Origin: Lytechinus pictus
Lineage: Eukaryota; Echinodermata; Echinoidea; Temnopleuroida; Toxopneustidae
Assembly: GCF_037042905.1 (NCBI RefSeq)
Contig: NC_087257.1
Span: 28,457,501 to 28,521,500 of the forward strand
DNA: 64,000 bases
Reading direction: 5' to 3'
Both the position numbers and the translations under genes were made by a program. The notes beneath the pieces are model-generated. The model was given only the letters and a program-made list of their open reading frames with translations, was not told the origin of the DNA and did not search any database. Shown here piece after piece: positions 34,384 to 46,900 of this stretch. The first letter of the stretch is position 1. The number at the start of each line of letters is the position of its first letter.

Positions 34384-34774
34384 GGTTTTTACCCGTTTCC
34401 ACGTCATGCCTGGTGTTAAGTAACATATAAACGTATGGTGAAGGAAAAAGCCAGCGATGTCGAAATCTGGATTACAAAGTTCCTTTGGCTACAAAAACAT
34501 GGCTATTGGGGGACTTGACGGAAATTGCTTTTGAAATATAATACTGGCTGATAATGAGAGGAGCTTTTGAAACTACACTTGAAATACAGTATTGCCACAA
34601 TCTAGGTCGATTCCTTATGAGTACCATTCTTAACAAATTGAGTAATGGATAAAACCAAAGCATAACTGGATATAAAGGGTCTTAATGTTTAATACTGCGT
34701 GGTGGTAATGACGGTGACTTCTACACTGACCGAGGTGACTCGATGACTTAAAAGTATAAAGAAATGGAATTTAC
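34384..34774. other. Presumed intron between the two exon candidates
   Basis: No conserved element seen; consensus donor at 34774-34769 (GTAAAT) on the minus strand. Confidence 0.3.
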
Positions 34775-34883
34775 CTATTTCAAACTGTTTCATCCCTTCT
34801 GAATAGTTCCTCCGGTAAAACGTCAGTATCGAAAGTCGTGGATTAAATGTGCCGTGTGTGAACTGAATCAGCTTTCCTAATTC
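34775..34883 (-). CDS. Candidate internal exon, possible NXPE-like fragment
   Basis: 109 nt on the minus strand, bounded by a strong acceptor (TTCCCATCCTACCCTTTGCAG) and donor GTAAATTCC. It is open in phase 0: E-L-G-K-L-I-Q-F-T-H-G-T-F-N-P-R-L-S-I then L-T-F-Y-R-R-N-Y-S-E-G-M-K-Q-F-E-I. One base is left over and joins the 34333 exon in frame. The order HG-x-F ... about 30 residues ... hydrophobic-HF matches the layout of NXPE family C-terminal domains, from memory only. No upstream exons with a GDS motif were found. Confidence 0.35.
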
Positions 34884-34989
34884 CTGCAAAGGGTAGGATG
34901 GGAATATGAAAACGAAAATAGTTTTTGACATAAATAAGGTTCTGACGCATACAATTTTAGTTAATATTTACAAAAGCAGACATGATCGA

Positions 34990-35115
34990 GGCCCATCTAA
35001 CAAAGATTTGGGATAGATTATTATCAAATTCAAATTGCAATTGATCAAAGTTTGTATAGTTAAGATGAATAACATTTAAAATTTATTCAAATCTATCGCA
35101 TCTATTAGATGGGCC
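34990..35115. mobile_element. Short MITE with GGCCCATCTAA ends
   Basis: GGCCCATCTAACAAAGAT at the left is answered by TTAGATGGGCC at the right, and the subterminal GGGATAGATT/AATCTATCGC also pair. 126 bp, AT-rich interior, TSD not clear. Confidence 0.65.
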
Positions 35116-35489
35116 CAAATGCCATCAAAAAGAGACTTGCGGGTTTTTTGAGTTCTTAAAATTTAAAACTGTTTAGAGCTTTTGTAAATATTCGATTATA
35201 AGAATTAATGAATATAATGAATTTTTACCTAGCACTCAACAAGTTCAAATCTCACAAAAGGTCTATAGTGACCATTAAATCTTTTCTCCTTCGTTGATTC
35301 TTTGTAAATATGTGAATTTTTAATTTCAAGATATTTTGCGCCGTTTTTAGCTAAAATGCACTTTCAAACATCTGTCTTATAAATCCATTGATAATGTTGA
35401 TTTGGTATCAGAAAAATAACAAATAGCCCTAACCCGATTCTTGTTACATAATTTTCACCACCCATAGCTAACTTTTTAGTTTGATTGGC

Positions 35490-35754
35490 ATCAGGATCAA
35501 AATGATTTGTGCCAATACGAGAAATGAATTTATATCAATATATAATTTCATATCTACCACATCATAAAGAGTTATAGGAGAAACACATTCATTCATACAA
35601 TGTATTGACGGGGGGCCAACACTTTCGGATGGATTTACCAAAAACAAGAGGGTTTTATAAAACCTTTCGAGCTTGGTTAATGAAGCGCCGCGAATACATT
35701 GGAAAATATATAGAACAAACTTGACTTGATAATGAAGTATCCATTGTTTGCTCG
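35490..35754. repeat. Diverged duplication, copy 1
   Basis: Shares many blocks in order with 37277-37537: GCCAATACGAGA, CCACATCATA, AGAGTTATAGGA, GGATTTACCAAAAAC, AAGAGGGTTTT, GAAGCGCCGCGAATACATTG and TTGATAATGAAGTATCCATT. It has small indels throughout. No open frame is conserved between the copies. Confidence 0.9.
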
Positions 35755-36861
35755 TAATAATATTTATCATTTTATTGGTACAAATAAAAGCATAGGAGGT
35801 TGACAACAGTTCATGGGATTGTTTTTCCTCCCCATTCTCCGTTTGATTTTTCTTCGTATTTCTATTTTCTAAATGAAGAACGTGCCATTTGAATCTTAAA
35901 TAAACATCATATAGGCAAAAGTCCTTGCCCTATCACAGGACTCATGCCATGGGAGTTAGTCGATGACAATAAACTTTCAGAATTATTTTGTATGTATGAG
36001 GTGTGTGTGTGTGTGATACCTGTCCTCCATCGAACGTATTACACTAACATTCAGGAAGAAAAAAAAATAGAAAATCGATGATATCACTCGAAGTAAAATG
36101 CATCGTCACTCCTCCTGGGGCGTGTCGTCAACACACACAGTACATTGCCAATTAACTGATGTTGCGATATATAGGTGCGAAAGTTTCTTAACGGAAAAAG
36201 GAGGGACAGTAAATCTCGATAGAAACATCTGCGGTGTGATAATAAAAAATCGATTGCCTTATCCAAGGAAATTGAGTTTCATGATTTTGATTGCCCTAAA
36301 GATTAGATAACTTTGGTGTTTGGATGAGAGGAGGATTAGATAAGTAAAATACGAAAATTAAAAGAGGAAGATTATATGCATAAGTAGGATTATTACCTCC
36401 CCCAAAAAAAATTATAAGGAGAGATAGAGGGGGGGGGGAGGGGGCGTAATGGTTAAAAAAATACTGACAAAGTGTGAGACAAGGATATATATTTTATATG
36501 TACGCCTCCAAAGGTGGTTGGACCATGATTCATACAACTTATCTTTCAAGTGGCCTCATTATTCTTTCTCGCTTATTATTTTCTATGTTTTTCGCCCCCC
36601 GCTCTCTCTCACTAACTCTCCTTTAACACACGTTATCGGGCACATTTCCTTTTCTAATCTTACCAATATCACTAGTCTCTGAACAAGCTGTATTTTTACA
36701 GTTTTTCCCCCAACATTTTGCCCTTTTTAACTCTCAATTTCCTAAGACATAGATCAATGTTCCTATATACACTATCGGGCCATCGTCACTTTGTAAGCTC
36801 CTCACCTTCGGAAAATGTAGCTTCAAACCAGCTTAGGGTATTTAGTCTTCATTCTCACTTT
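35755..36861. other. Intergenic stretch
   Basis: Short (GT)n at about 36002-36014 and poly-G at 36430-36445; nothing else recognised. Confidence 0.4.
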
Positions 36862-37010
36862 CTCCCTCCCTCCATCCCTGACAAATGAACACACACACCC
36901 TCACCCACATACATACACGCGAACGCAGACACACCCTCTCTCACATTCGCTCCCCTCCCTTTCACTCTCTCTATTTCTCTCTTATTCTCTCTTCCTCCTC
37001 TCTCCCTTGT
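36862..37010. repeat. CT/CA-rich simple repeat
   Basis: CTCCCTCC, ACACACACCC and TCTCTCTC patches; the Arg/Glu-rich minus-strand frame here is compositional. Confidence 0.8.
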
Positions 37011-37276
37011 TTCAGCAAGACAAACGATGAGTGACATTGTTTACATAGCTACAGTTGTCCTCGTGTTTTCATAGCACGACATTAACCTTCACAGGGTAGT
37101 TTAGAGTAGTCAGTATTACACCTTCCACTCCTTCCCACCTCCGTTCTTATTATACATGTAGCAGATCGAGTTCAATACACTGGGAAACGTTTCATTAAAA
37201 TGATGGTACATCAATACTCTGTGAAAAAAAATAAAAGTGCTAATCATTATAACGCATGGTAAAATGACTCTCCTGT

Positions 37277-37537
37277 TTTCATGATCAAGATGATTTGCGC
37301 CAATACGAGAGATACAAATACATAATTTTATATCAGCCACATCATAAGAGTTATAGGACAAACACATTATCTATTCATACCATGTATTAATAAGCCTGAC
37401 TGGGGACCACATTTTCGGAAGGATTTACCAAAAACCAAGAGGGTTTTAACCTTTCTCGCTTGGTTCATGAAGCGCCGCGAATACATTGGAAAAAATATAG
37501 AACTTGACTTGATAATGAAGTATCCATTGTTTGCCCT
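37277..37537. repeat. Diverged duplication, copy 2
   Basis: Direct-orientation counterpart of 35490-35754, about 1.79 kb away. The GC-rich core GAAGCGCCGCGAATACATTG is unchanged, while flanking bases vary. Confidence 0.9.
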
Positions 37538-38413
37538 CCAGTTTTCATGTCTTTACACATCTTCTGTGAGAAAAGGTACGCAATGAATGAATAAACTGAT
37601 AATAATAAGAATGATAACGGTAATGATAATCATGATAATAGTTACATGGGAACTTATCAACGACTTTTGAAATGGACATTTTACTTTTAATATAATAATG
37701 ACAATAAAGCAAGCATAGGTATACGTATAAAAAGCGAGAGGCGCAAACAGAGAAAAGATCGATATTTGGAAGGTTTTAGGCCTATATTTTTCATGTCGAA
37801 ACATTGATTTGAAAAATAACTAATTTCATTGATTTTTCTCTCGTGTCAATTCGTATAATTCAATTGATACTGGATATGTTTCGAAAGATAACATAACACG
37901 TAAGGTTGAAAAATATCTGGTGAAAATGACTTGGAGAAGAATAATAAAGAAATAAACGCCGGGGATCATTAATAAGGTATGTATAATTGAAGAAATTAAT
38001 GTCCTCATTAAGATAGCGAGACGATACGATTTAAAAAGTTTTGCATAAAGGCTTCACAACTTTTGAACAAAATAACAAACAGCGACGGTGCAAATTATCA
38101 ATGGGGAGTTTATGTCAAGTGCAAAAAACCCTATCATAAATCAAGTTTATATAGTTTACATATTGCAATATATCCCTTTACTTTGCATCATCAAAAGATT
38201 ATTTCATTATCATTAAGAGAAAGATGTCGGTCATGTGTCACTTTAACAGACCAACATGACCATGTTAGATCATTTTACTGTATGTGTGCAATTTCAAAAA
38301 TGGCAGTAAAAGGCACACTAAATTTCATGGCATGCGTATTGATTTTCGTACATCACTTATAATTTGCTTCAACCATGATAAAAATAAACATTAACGAGAC
38401 AGGGGTATGAAAA
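37538..38413. other. AT-rich stretch, nothing recognised
   Basis: No supported exon or repeat seen. Confidence 0.45.
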
Positions 38414-38755
38414 ATGAATCAATATGTCTCAAATTTATTGGGATCAGTTGGGAGAAGAGTTGAGGCAGCCCTCGGAAAATGGCGGGTCGATTTCGTCCGA
38501 AAATTAAGGATTGTGTTCTTTGAAGGGCGCACTGTCGTCTGCACAGCTGCGGGAGCTCATTTCCCGAGAGCACGGGAATTAAAGAGTGACGATGATGATC
38601 GAGAAGGCAAGACAGATGATAAAAAAAACCTGAGGAAGCTTGAAAAAGCAAAAGATAAAGAAAGAGAGAGAGAGGGAGAGAGAGATGAAGGAGGGGGAGT
38701 GTGTGTGTGTTTATGTGTGAGAGAGAGAGGAGAAAGAAGGGAAAAAGGTGGGTAG
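38414..38755 (+). other. 113-residue frame, doubtful
   Basis: An ATG at 38414 opens a frame whose first ~75 codons are in relatively GC-rich sequence (M-N-Q-Y-V-S-N-L-L-G-S-V-G-R-R-V). The rest runs through a GA/GT simple repeat (about 38650-38750) and gives Lys/Glu/Arg repeats. No splice signals, no recognisable domain. Recorded because the 5' part does not look like simple repeat. Confidence 0.15.
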
Positions 38756-39470
38756 GATAGACGCTATATCTCAAGAATTCTCATTAAAACTGTGACCTTT
38801 TTGACACCATATTTTGTTAGTGGTAATGAGGAAATATACAGCACCGTCTTGTTTGCTTAATATGTACAAGGTGTAGGCGAGCAAGCACCATGATATAACA
38901 AATACATGTCTTAAGAATGGGACATGAAACGACTGACATGAGAATTTTAAAGCTCGTCCTGTCATGACAGTGCTCTTGATTTGAAATGAACTGGTAGAAC
39001 TTTTAAATGTGTCCTTTGTACGATTGGTATTTTGCTTGTAACACCATCTGAAATTTGTTTTAAGATATTGCACTTTTACTGTGGCAACTACAGCTTCAAT
39101 TTTGAAATGGTACTGATAATTCAGATGACGTTAGATATGTTTGCTATATTAGACATTTGATATTGTACCGAATCGATTTTGTACCTAATTTGAATTGTGT
39201 TTTCAATTATAAACTTGCAATCAATTAGTGTAAACGCCTTTTTATACTAAAATTATTTTTGACTGCTACTTTGTAAATATAAATAAAATGAAATTAAAAC
39301 GAAAAATGAAATCCATCATCTTCGGTGAATTAAGAAAAAGATAATTCGCAGTTAAAGTTGAAATGATCTTTAAGATTATAGAATTAAACAAATGCTTCGA
39401 TATAAATGGACCGAAGGAAGATTAGTATTTTTTCATGTTCATTCTGATATGCTCATTATTCTAGGTTGAC
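38756..39470. other. AT-rich stretch, nothing recognised
   Basis: No gene or repeat ends recognised. Confidence 0.45.
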
Positions 39471-39891
39471 TTAAGGCCACCGCACACCTTACGACTGTTC
39501 GCGATCCGATTTTGGAAAAAATCGAATTTTGCTCAATTTCTGAAAATGTGAATGGAACATATCATTTTATTTGAGGTTAATATTAATTGAAAGAATACTA
39601 GTATAACCATTTTTAAAGATTGCAAGCCTTTATTTTTGAGTAAAAGCCAAATTAGTTTCAAATCGTAGCCAATCGTACGACTGCTATGACGTCATTACGA
39701 CTAGATATTAAATTTGCTCTTATTCTAAGAAGGATGATAGCATAGTCACAGATTTGAACATAGGTATTCGTACGATGATTTCGAACATTACACACTAAGA
39801 TATTTTAAGTCTCAATATTAGCATCAAATTCTACTACGTTTTATTCCAAAACTGAGTCGCAGACCAATCGTAAGGTGTGCGGTCGCCTTTA
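39471..39891. mobile_element. TTAA-flanked MITE, 413 bp (family copy 1)
   Basis: TIRs GGCCACCGCACACCTTACGA (39475 on) and, inverted, GGCGACCGCACACCTTACGA (ending 39887). Left flank TTAA, right flank TTTA. The interior carries AAGCCAAATTAGTTTCAAAT then CGTAGCCA and a central TGACGTCATTA (39687-39697), also found in the same place in the copy at 53955-54346. The TTAA flank suggests piggyBac-type insertion, but the family is not certain. Confidence 0.8.
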
Positions 39892-40932
39892 GGTGTATTA
39901 TTATGTCTAATTTACAAACAGACGTACATTGTAATTATATTCATTGAATAGACTGGAACTTTTTTGCTACAAGTCTAAATAAATTAGTTCTGAGGTATAT
40001 TGGTATGCTTACATTTGTAACAATGGATGATGTCAAATTAAATGCTATTTACGACAATAAACAAAATTTCGGACGTGCGTCACTTAGCTAATAATAATGG
40101 ATTAATTTTGTCTTCATCATCATTACTGTAGCTTGCAAGGCTATTCATAACGTCGTTAGAGCTACTATTGTCATCAGAAAAAATAAATTAAATTTATCAA
40201 TTGCAGGACACAAATGATTGCTTTCACCTTCAGTTAAAGTTTTCCTTGATCTAATTCTGGCCAGATGTAGATGAATTATTAACACAATATTATCGAGTCA
40301 TCAGCCTAATTCACAACGATCAAAGCTTGAATTCAATAACCTTTTTGATACGAGTTATTTTCATATTACATTAGAAGCACCGAATATTTTTTTAATACTA
40401 CAAATGAGCAGTGATGTATTTCAACAAAGGGTCTACAGTAATATTTATTTATATTTAGTGTCGAATAATATGTTGTAGATATATATAGACCTATATCAAG
40501 TATTAAAATAAATGATAAAAGGGAATAATAAATAATACAGAGATGATAGTGATATATAAGAAATACTATTCTAGATTGTAGGGTATGGCGCTTTACACTA
40601 AGAAATAAGTAGTGCTACACTGAAAGCATTATTTAATGTAAATCATTATCAAAATAATTAAAACAAATAGGAATTCAAGCATTACCTTAAGAGATTAGAC
40701 AACCAATTGTAAAGCCAGATGATGGCCAGAATTAATTGATTCATTAAAAAAGTAAAAGAATAGCAATGATAGGACTAAAACCTCACTATCTTTAGCTTCT
40801 TTTATTTAGATTATAAAGAATACATATTTACCTTCTTTGATTAGAAATCACCACCTGGCTTCATGGTTTCATAGAAACAAGTAGATATGTATATAAGACT
40901 GGTCTAAAAGAACACACCCATTTGAGGTATAA
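39892..40932. other. AT-rich stretch, nothing recognised
   Basis: No gene or repeat ends recognised. Confidence 0.45.
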
Positions 40933-41199
40933 TTACAGAATACAAAAAAAGTTTGTATCGTTTCGCTCCTTGCACAAGCTGCCGATGCAATTCTTGCAGA
41001 TATAATCGTTGTTTCTTAGGCATACAGAAACAGATTCACTCCCACTGGCCCGGGAAGTAGATATAAACTGAGATATATATAAGTGTAACTCATCGCAAAG
41101 ACCGCATGGAGTAAACTGAGAACCCGACTCTGAGTCACCGGTTATCAAAGCTGGTCAATCGAAGAAGAGTCGTTTGATCTCCGCTCCGTAACGTCAGCT

Positions 41200-41250
41200 G
41201 TGTGTTGTGATAGCCCCCGATAAAAACACACCATTATATACCCAGGTCCG
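41200..41250 (-). promoter_or_regulatory. Possible minus-strand TATA promoter
   Basis: On the minus strand GGGTATATAATGG (about 41230-41242) lies downstream of GC-rich CAGCGCGGACC. A transcript would start near 41210 and run leftward through a less AT-rich stretch (40933-41200) that contains a 71-codon frame with no known domain. The link to the exons at 34 kb is speculative. Confidence 0.2.
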
Positions 41251-41850
41251 CGCTGACTTTAGGTAGTCTTAGATACTAGACAATTTACTTTCACTTTCAA
41301 ATGATGGGATATATCTGCCACATTGCAATGACTGCATACGATTATAGGTTGACTGGACAGCTGTTAAAGCTCAAATTCCATTGCTCTGCAATTTAATAGC
41401 GCCACATTCTTCTTTACGAGTTAGATATATTGAACTACCTGTTATTCTATGGGACCTATTGTTAGTATCCTTTTCAATATCTTGCCGACATCAATACTCC
41501 AAACACCCCCCTCTATTATCCTGGTTGAGGTGTCGAGGGCTTTATTTATTGATCTAGTATGTGTAGTGAAATTAAAAGATCGTTTGTTAGATTGGTATCG
41601 GTCTTATCGATCGATATGTCTCAATTTGAGGATTTTTAACGATCTATTTTGACTGACAAGTAAACGATTTTATTGGTATGCCAAGACAATGGAAGATAAT
41701 TTAATATCAAGTGTTGTTATACCATCTATCATAATCGTTGGTTATACGTTATGCATCTTTTGTTGGAAAGTTGACATTAATCTAAGCAACCATATTATTG
41801 TGTCATCACCAGGCCTCCTACGTGCATAAATTTATCAATAGAAGTTATGA

Positions 41851-41935
41851 GTGATCTCACAGGGATTTGAACCATGATTCACCTCCCAGACACTATTCCT
41901 CTGAGTCCATCTATGCTAATATATTCAATAATTTT
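41851..41935 (-). mobile_element. tRNA-like SINE head remnant
   Basis: A perfect B box GGTTCAAATCC (41863-41873, minus strand) sits about 36 nt after an A-box-like TGGACTCAGAGGA. No cloverleaf can be drawn and no SINE body is recognised. Confidence 0.35.
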
Positions 41936-42164
41936 AAAAGGTTTTCCCAATCGGAGACTACACCATAGAAAGATCATTATGCAAGGAAGGGGATGAAACA
42001 GTATCAAAGCAATATATCATATCATTTTAATAAACGGCCATTGACTCTTTATATTTGAATGCAGACCACCGAGGCAATCATCACTCACAGTCATATGTCA
42101 TCTTCTTCAATACATGGATTTACAGATACATTTTCTATTTGAGTGTACTGGTACAGTCATAACA

Positions 42165-42615
42165 ACGGTCCCAACTTCGAACCGACCGATTGTATGTCAT
42201 TTGAAATAACGTAATAGCTTCGATCGGTCTGGAGTCGGTTTCGTGGGTGTGACTGTAACCGAAACCGATTCCAAACCGACCGAAGGTATGTCATTGGTAA
42301 TAACGTAATAGCTTTGATCGGTCTGGAGTCGGTTTTATTGGTGTGACTGTAACCGAAACCGATGTCATTTGAAATAACGTACTAGCTTTGATCGGTCTGG
42401 AGTCGGTTTCATAGGTTTGACTGTAACCGAAACCGACTCCAACCCGACCGATGGTATGTCATTGGTAATAACGTAATAGCCTCGATCAGTCTGGAGTCGG
42501 TTTCATTGGTGTGATTGTAACCGAAACCGATTCCAAACCGACCGATTGTATGTCATTGGTAATAACGTAATAGCTTTGATCGGTTTGGAGTCGGTTTCAT
42601 TGGTGTGACTGTGGT
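42165..42615. repeat. 94-bp hairpin tandem array, 5 units
   Basis: The core ATAACGTAATAGCT starts near 42205, 42299, 42375, 42468 and 42561 (steps 94, 76, 93, 94; one unit lost about 18 bp). Each unit folds: GTAACCGAAACCGATTCC pairs with GGAGTCGGTTTCATTGGT around a loop of about 45 nt holding ATGTCATTGGTAATAACGTA. A lone relative is at 59158-59260. Confidence 0.92.
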
Positions 42616-42856
42616 GTGAGCTCGCTGTGAGTTAAACTGTATAATAGTTATACATAACTCTATTGATGCATCGCACCCATTGCCGTTCTTACGATACATA
42701 CAAATGTACTTTTGTTACGTTGATCTACATGTATTATCAACTAACCATAATTGGTATACTTATAACTAGATTTCATTTCATGAACACATGTTAATATGAG
42801 AATAAGAAATGTTTTTTTGACAATAAGTATTTGGTTTATCTTGGGTCGAGATTTTC

Positions 42857-42990
42857 CATTCATTCATTCGTTCATTCATTCATTTATTCATTTGTTCATT
42901 CGTTCATTCATTCATTGATTCATTCATTCATTCGTTGACTGATTAATTAATCAATTCATTAATTCAATCATCCATAAATGCATTCATTTT
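42857..42990. repeat. (ATTC)n degenerate microsatellite
   Basis: ATTCATTCGTTCATTC repeats with TTTATTC and TTGATTC variants. Confidence 0.9.
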
Positions 42991-43685
42991 TTGGAATTAT
43001 ATTACTCCCCTTTTGACTCTTTTATTATATTCATTTCTTTATTCATGTATTAGTTCATTGGTTCATCTATTCATTAAACATTACTCAATTTCATTTCTTT
43101 CCGATTGTTACTTTTTTCTTCTTCATTTCATATTTGCAAGAGTACACAGAAAGGGATACTAGTGTACATCACAAAATGAATGGAATTATAACTATCGTTC
43201 TCAAAGCAAAGGATGTTACATGCTATAAACTCTGAATACCCGTGATTAAATGAAGTCGTTATTGAATTAATAGTTAGGACGATGAGAGAAGGGTATGAAA
43301 GAATAAACAGCGATGCGTGTAATTACAACATGTATAGACAGATGAGTGACGAGAACGAAAATTATTAAAAAATACAACAGAAAAAGAGGTTAGTTTCAAT
43401 GAATTAAGAATGACGTCATAAATAATATATATATGAATATGACTATTGAGCATCGTCTTGACAAGTGTGTTTCACTGATACACCGTATTCTTTCCAGCAC
43501 TGAAAGTGTTTTCACCCTAAAAAAAAAGAATGCTCTCATTTATTACCTTATCCTTTTCAATTGTAATCACCATTGAATAATATACCGTTGTCATGGTTAA
43601 ATATTAATACATTTCGCACATTACACATTCCACACGTTAAAAAATGTTTTCGTGCCAATAATCCTGATAATCCTTTGCTACTAAT

Positions 43686-43902
43686 GGGGCGTTGCAAGAA
43701 ACTTGGGATCAATTGCAAGTCTATTTTCGTTCCCGAAATCAAGCATATGCCGTGCAATTAATTGCAAATGTGCGATTGATTGCTAATCTGCTCCATGAAA
43801 CAAGGAGTGTAATCATTTGCTATAGTTAACAGTGAACAATCAATTGTAAAATTGCAACAGAATATTAGCGATTGATTGCAAATATTTTCTTGCAACACCC
43901 CC
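43686..43902. mobile_element. MITE with GGGGCGTTGCAAGAAA ends
   Basis: GGGGCGTTGCAAGAAAC at the left pairs with TTTTCTTGCAACACCCC at the right. Inside, ATCAATTGCAA and GATTGATTGCAA words are repeated in both orientations. 217 bp, no coding capacity, TSD not resolved. Confidence 0.75.
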
Positions 43903-46900
43903 TAGGAATCGTTAACTCCTCGGTCATTGGCTTTTCACTGTGAAGTCGCATTCTATCGGAAAGATAAATTACTCATCTGTTTCTTAGCGATTGATTTGAT
44001 GGTGACGATAAATGTATGCAGTAGACTTATTTACATCTTCTTGTATCATTTATGCATCGAATCAATACTTTAGATCGAACATATTTTGTATAGTCAGCAA
44101 ATAATTACGTAATTGTAATATTACAGGTAGTCTTGGTACTGTCGTAGGATTTAATACATTCTGGAGGGCATTAATAAATAGTATGATGGAGGCGTTGTGT
44201 TTGAACATGTCTTGAGAGAGGGTGAAGTTTTTTTTTTTTTTTTATTATGTTGGAAATTATGATAATAAAGAGCATGACTAAAAAGAGAAGGAAAAGAAGA
44301 AGAAGATAATGAAGAAGGAGACGTAGGATAAGGATCAAGCTCACTGATTTTTGAACTGTTACGTTCACAATACCAATTAATGATAAGTGATAAAAGTGAC
44401 ACATTCATGATAAATAGCACACCAGACTCTCTCCGACAACAAACATTGTGGTAATAATTAACATAGATTCTAAACCCTTCCAATCAATAAAGGAATCGAA
44501 CCAATACACTCGATCAGACAGAATGCACCCTTTACATAGAGATGAGTTGCAGTTTTGTTTTTAATTCCCCACGCATTTCATAACGTTCTTTATAGGATTA
44601 GATGAAACGCATTCATAAACAAGTTATTTTTTGTCATTGATCAATATATTACTAACAGAACCAGAGAAATAAAATGAACCCTGATAATTATTAACTTGCT
44701 TGTTAAAGCTTAATGATTCGCTGATTGTAGCATTCTGCAAATATTTTTTTATATTAAATTTTTTAGTCAACTAAATTATGGTGAAAGTATGGTGATAAAT
44801 AATGATCATATTAATAAAGATGCACTCATGATAATATACAATCATACGACACCAAATGCATCGCGAAGAGATATTGGAAGCCTTGAGGATAATCTTGAAC
44901 CCCCTTAAATAAGAGCCCCTACAGTAGTTTCACACTGACCTCATGAACCGTTACAATTACCAATACTAATCACGATTCATCAGATAGCCCAACTGACCAT
45001 GATGACACTGCACGCTATCTCAATCTGTGCTGGATAGATCTATCAACATGAGGGGGAGATGCTATCATTAGCGCGATACGACGATACCGACAGGTGCATG
45101 CCTGACATACCGACACGGTATCGCCTCTTCATGTTTGCTTATGATGTATCTCGATAAGTGTGATAATCAAACCGGGAAGAGTTTTCTCCAGAACGTTTTA
45201 TTGTTTATTTCTTCGAGCACCCCCCCCCCTCCTCTTGTGCTTGGCTTTTACAATTCCTACGAACCTCTGATCCGCCAGTTATACGTACTAGGGGGCTCAC
45301 ACCCACTTCATTTTTATTGCTGAAAGCCTTGGATTATTTTTGGATGAAGAAAATAATTTTTGCTGAGATGCAGACTATACTTTTCGATAATCATGTAATA
45401 ATTCAAAAGCAAAATGGGGGATAGTGGAAAAAGGAAAATAAATCGATAAGATGCTAAATCGAGCTATAAAATTTTTCTCTCAAATCGCAACGGGTCGGTA
45501 GCCTGTCTAAATACACGTTTAGATTATTCTTTCCGATGCGGCCGTTGCTTTTAATCAAATGTTGACACTTGAATGAAGAGGGCTCTTTCTTTTCATCACG
45601 TTGTATTCCTTCACACACTTCAACGCGTTGACGTGACCGGAAACACCCATCGTAATAGCACCGGCGTGCTCATACACACCTCAATCCCACCTCACACGCA
45701 CACCCGCTCACACTCGCACGCACGCAATCACACACGCGCCACAAGACGGTTGTCAAACAGACGGGAGTGTACTCTTTGAATTATGAGGGATAGAGTAACT
45801 CAATTACCAACTCTAATCGATAGGTGCACCCATGGGCCTTTTGATATATTATCCAGGTGCATCATGGGAAGGCCCCCCTCATCACACCTCATCCCAGGCT
45901 GGGAAAACAATAATTGCTAGGGTGGCCGGGGAGGAAGCATTAAAGGCTACCGCTCTCGAGTTTGCTTTAAATTAAACTGATATAAATGGTGTCGGGAAAG
46001 CGAAAGCCATGAAAACAAAAGTTATTTCGTGATTTTCCTTCAAAAGAACCGTCAAGGTATGCGGTTGTGCCTATTTGATAATATGATGAGACTTTTGAAA
46101 ACGAAAACGATAACAATAAAAATAAGACATGAAATTTGTTTGATATCGCTTCGAGAGAAAACTTTTTAGCTCATCATGTTTTGATCGCATCTTTCTATTG
46201 TACGGAAGTTTTAAGAAAGTGGGAAATGTAAATGTTGATAACAATGTTGACCTTCACCTTCTATCTTTAAACACTTTAAATATATTTTCATATTGCCTGA
46301 ATAGTTGAAGAAAAGTTTTGATCGGAGTTTGATTATATGCCCTTGGAATGGCGATATATCGAGGGAGTACTTCATGGTCATTTGAAGTCGATTACCAGGC
46401 CCCAACGAGAAGCACATAACAGGATGAGGGGGGTTATCCTCAAAGCTAGCAATCATAATTGTATGGATAAACAATCAGAAAGGTGGTACCGAAGAAATCT
46501 ACAGAAAAATGAATACCAATTTCCGAAGATATTGTGGACACAGAGTGTTAAAAGAATACAATTAATATAAACAATAATAGGTAGTGAACTTTAATCGTCA
46601 TTATTCGGATAAGGACAACATAGAAATTTTTTTTTTTAAGAGTTTCTTTGTTCTCTCCACTTTAAGTTTTCTTAGCTCTATTAAGCATTGATATTAATTA
46701 ACCTACAACACACTTATTCTTATTTCATAGGTTGAAAATCAACTTGCGTTTGATTTTGTTTTTTACTTGAGTTTGATGTCAAGTCCTTCTACGCCGAGAT
46801 GCAATATCTTAGGTAGATGGTAACATATCGATGTTGACATGTTTACCGATAATACGATGGCGGTATTCGTTTACAGAAGGGTTATTAGTTCGGATATGAT

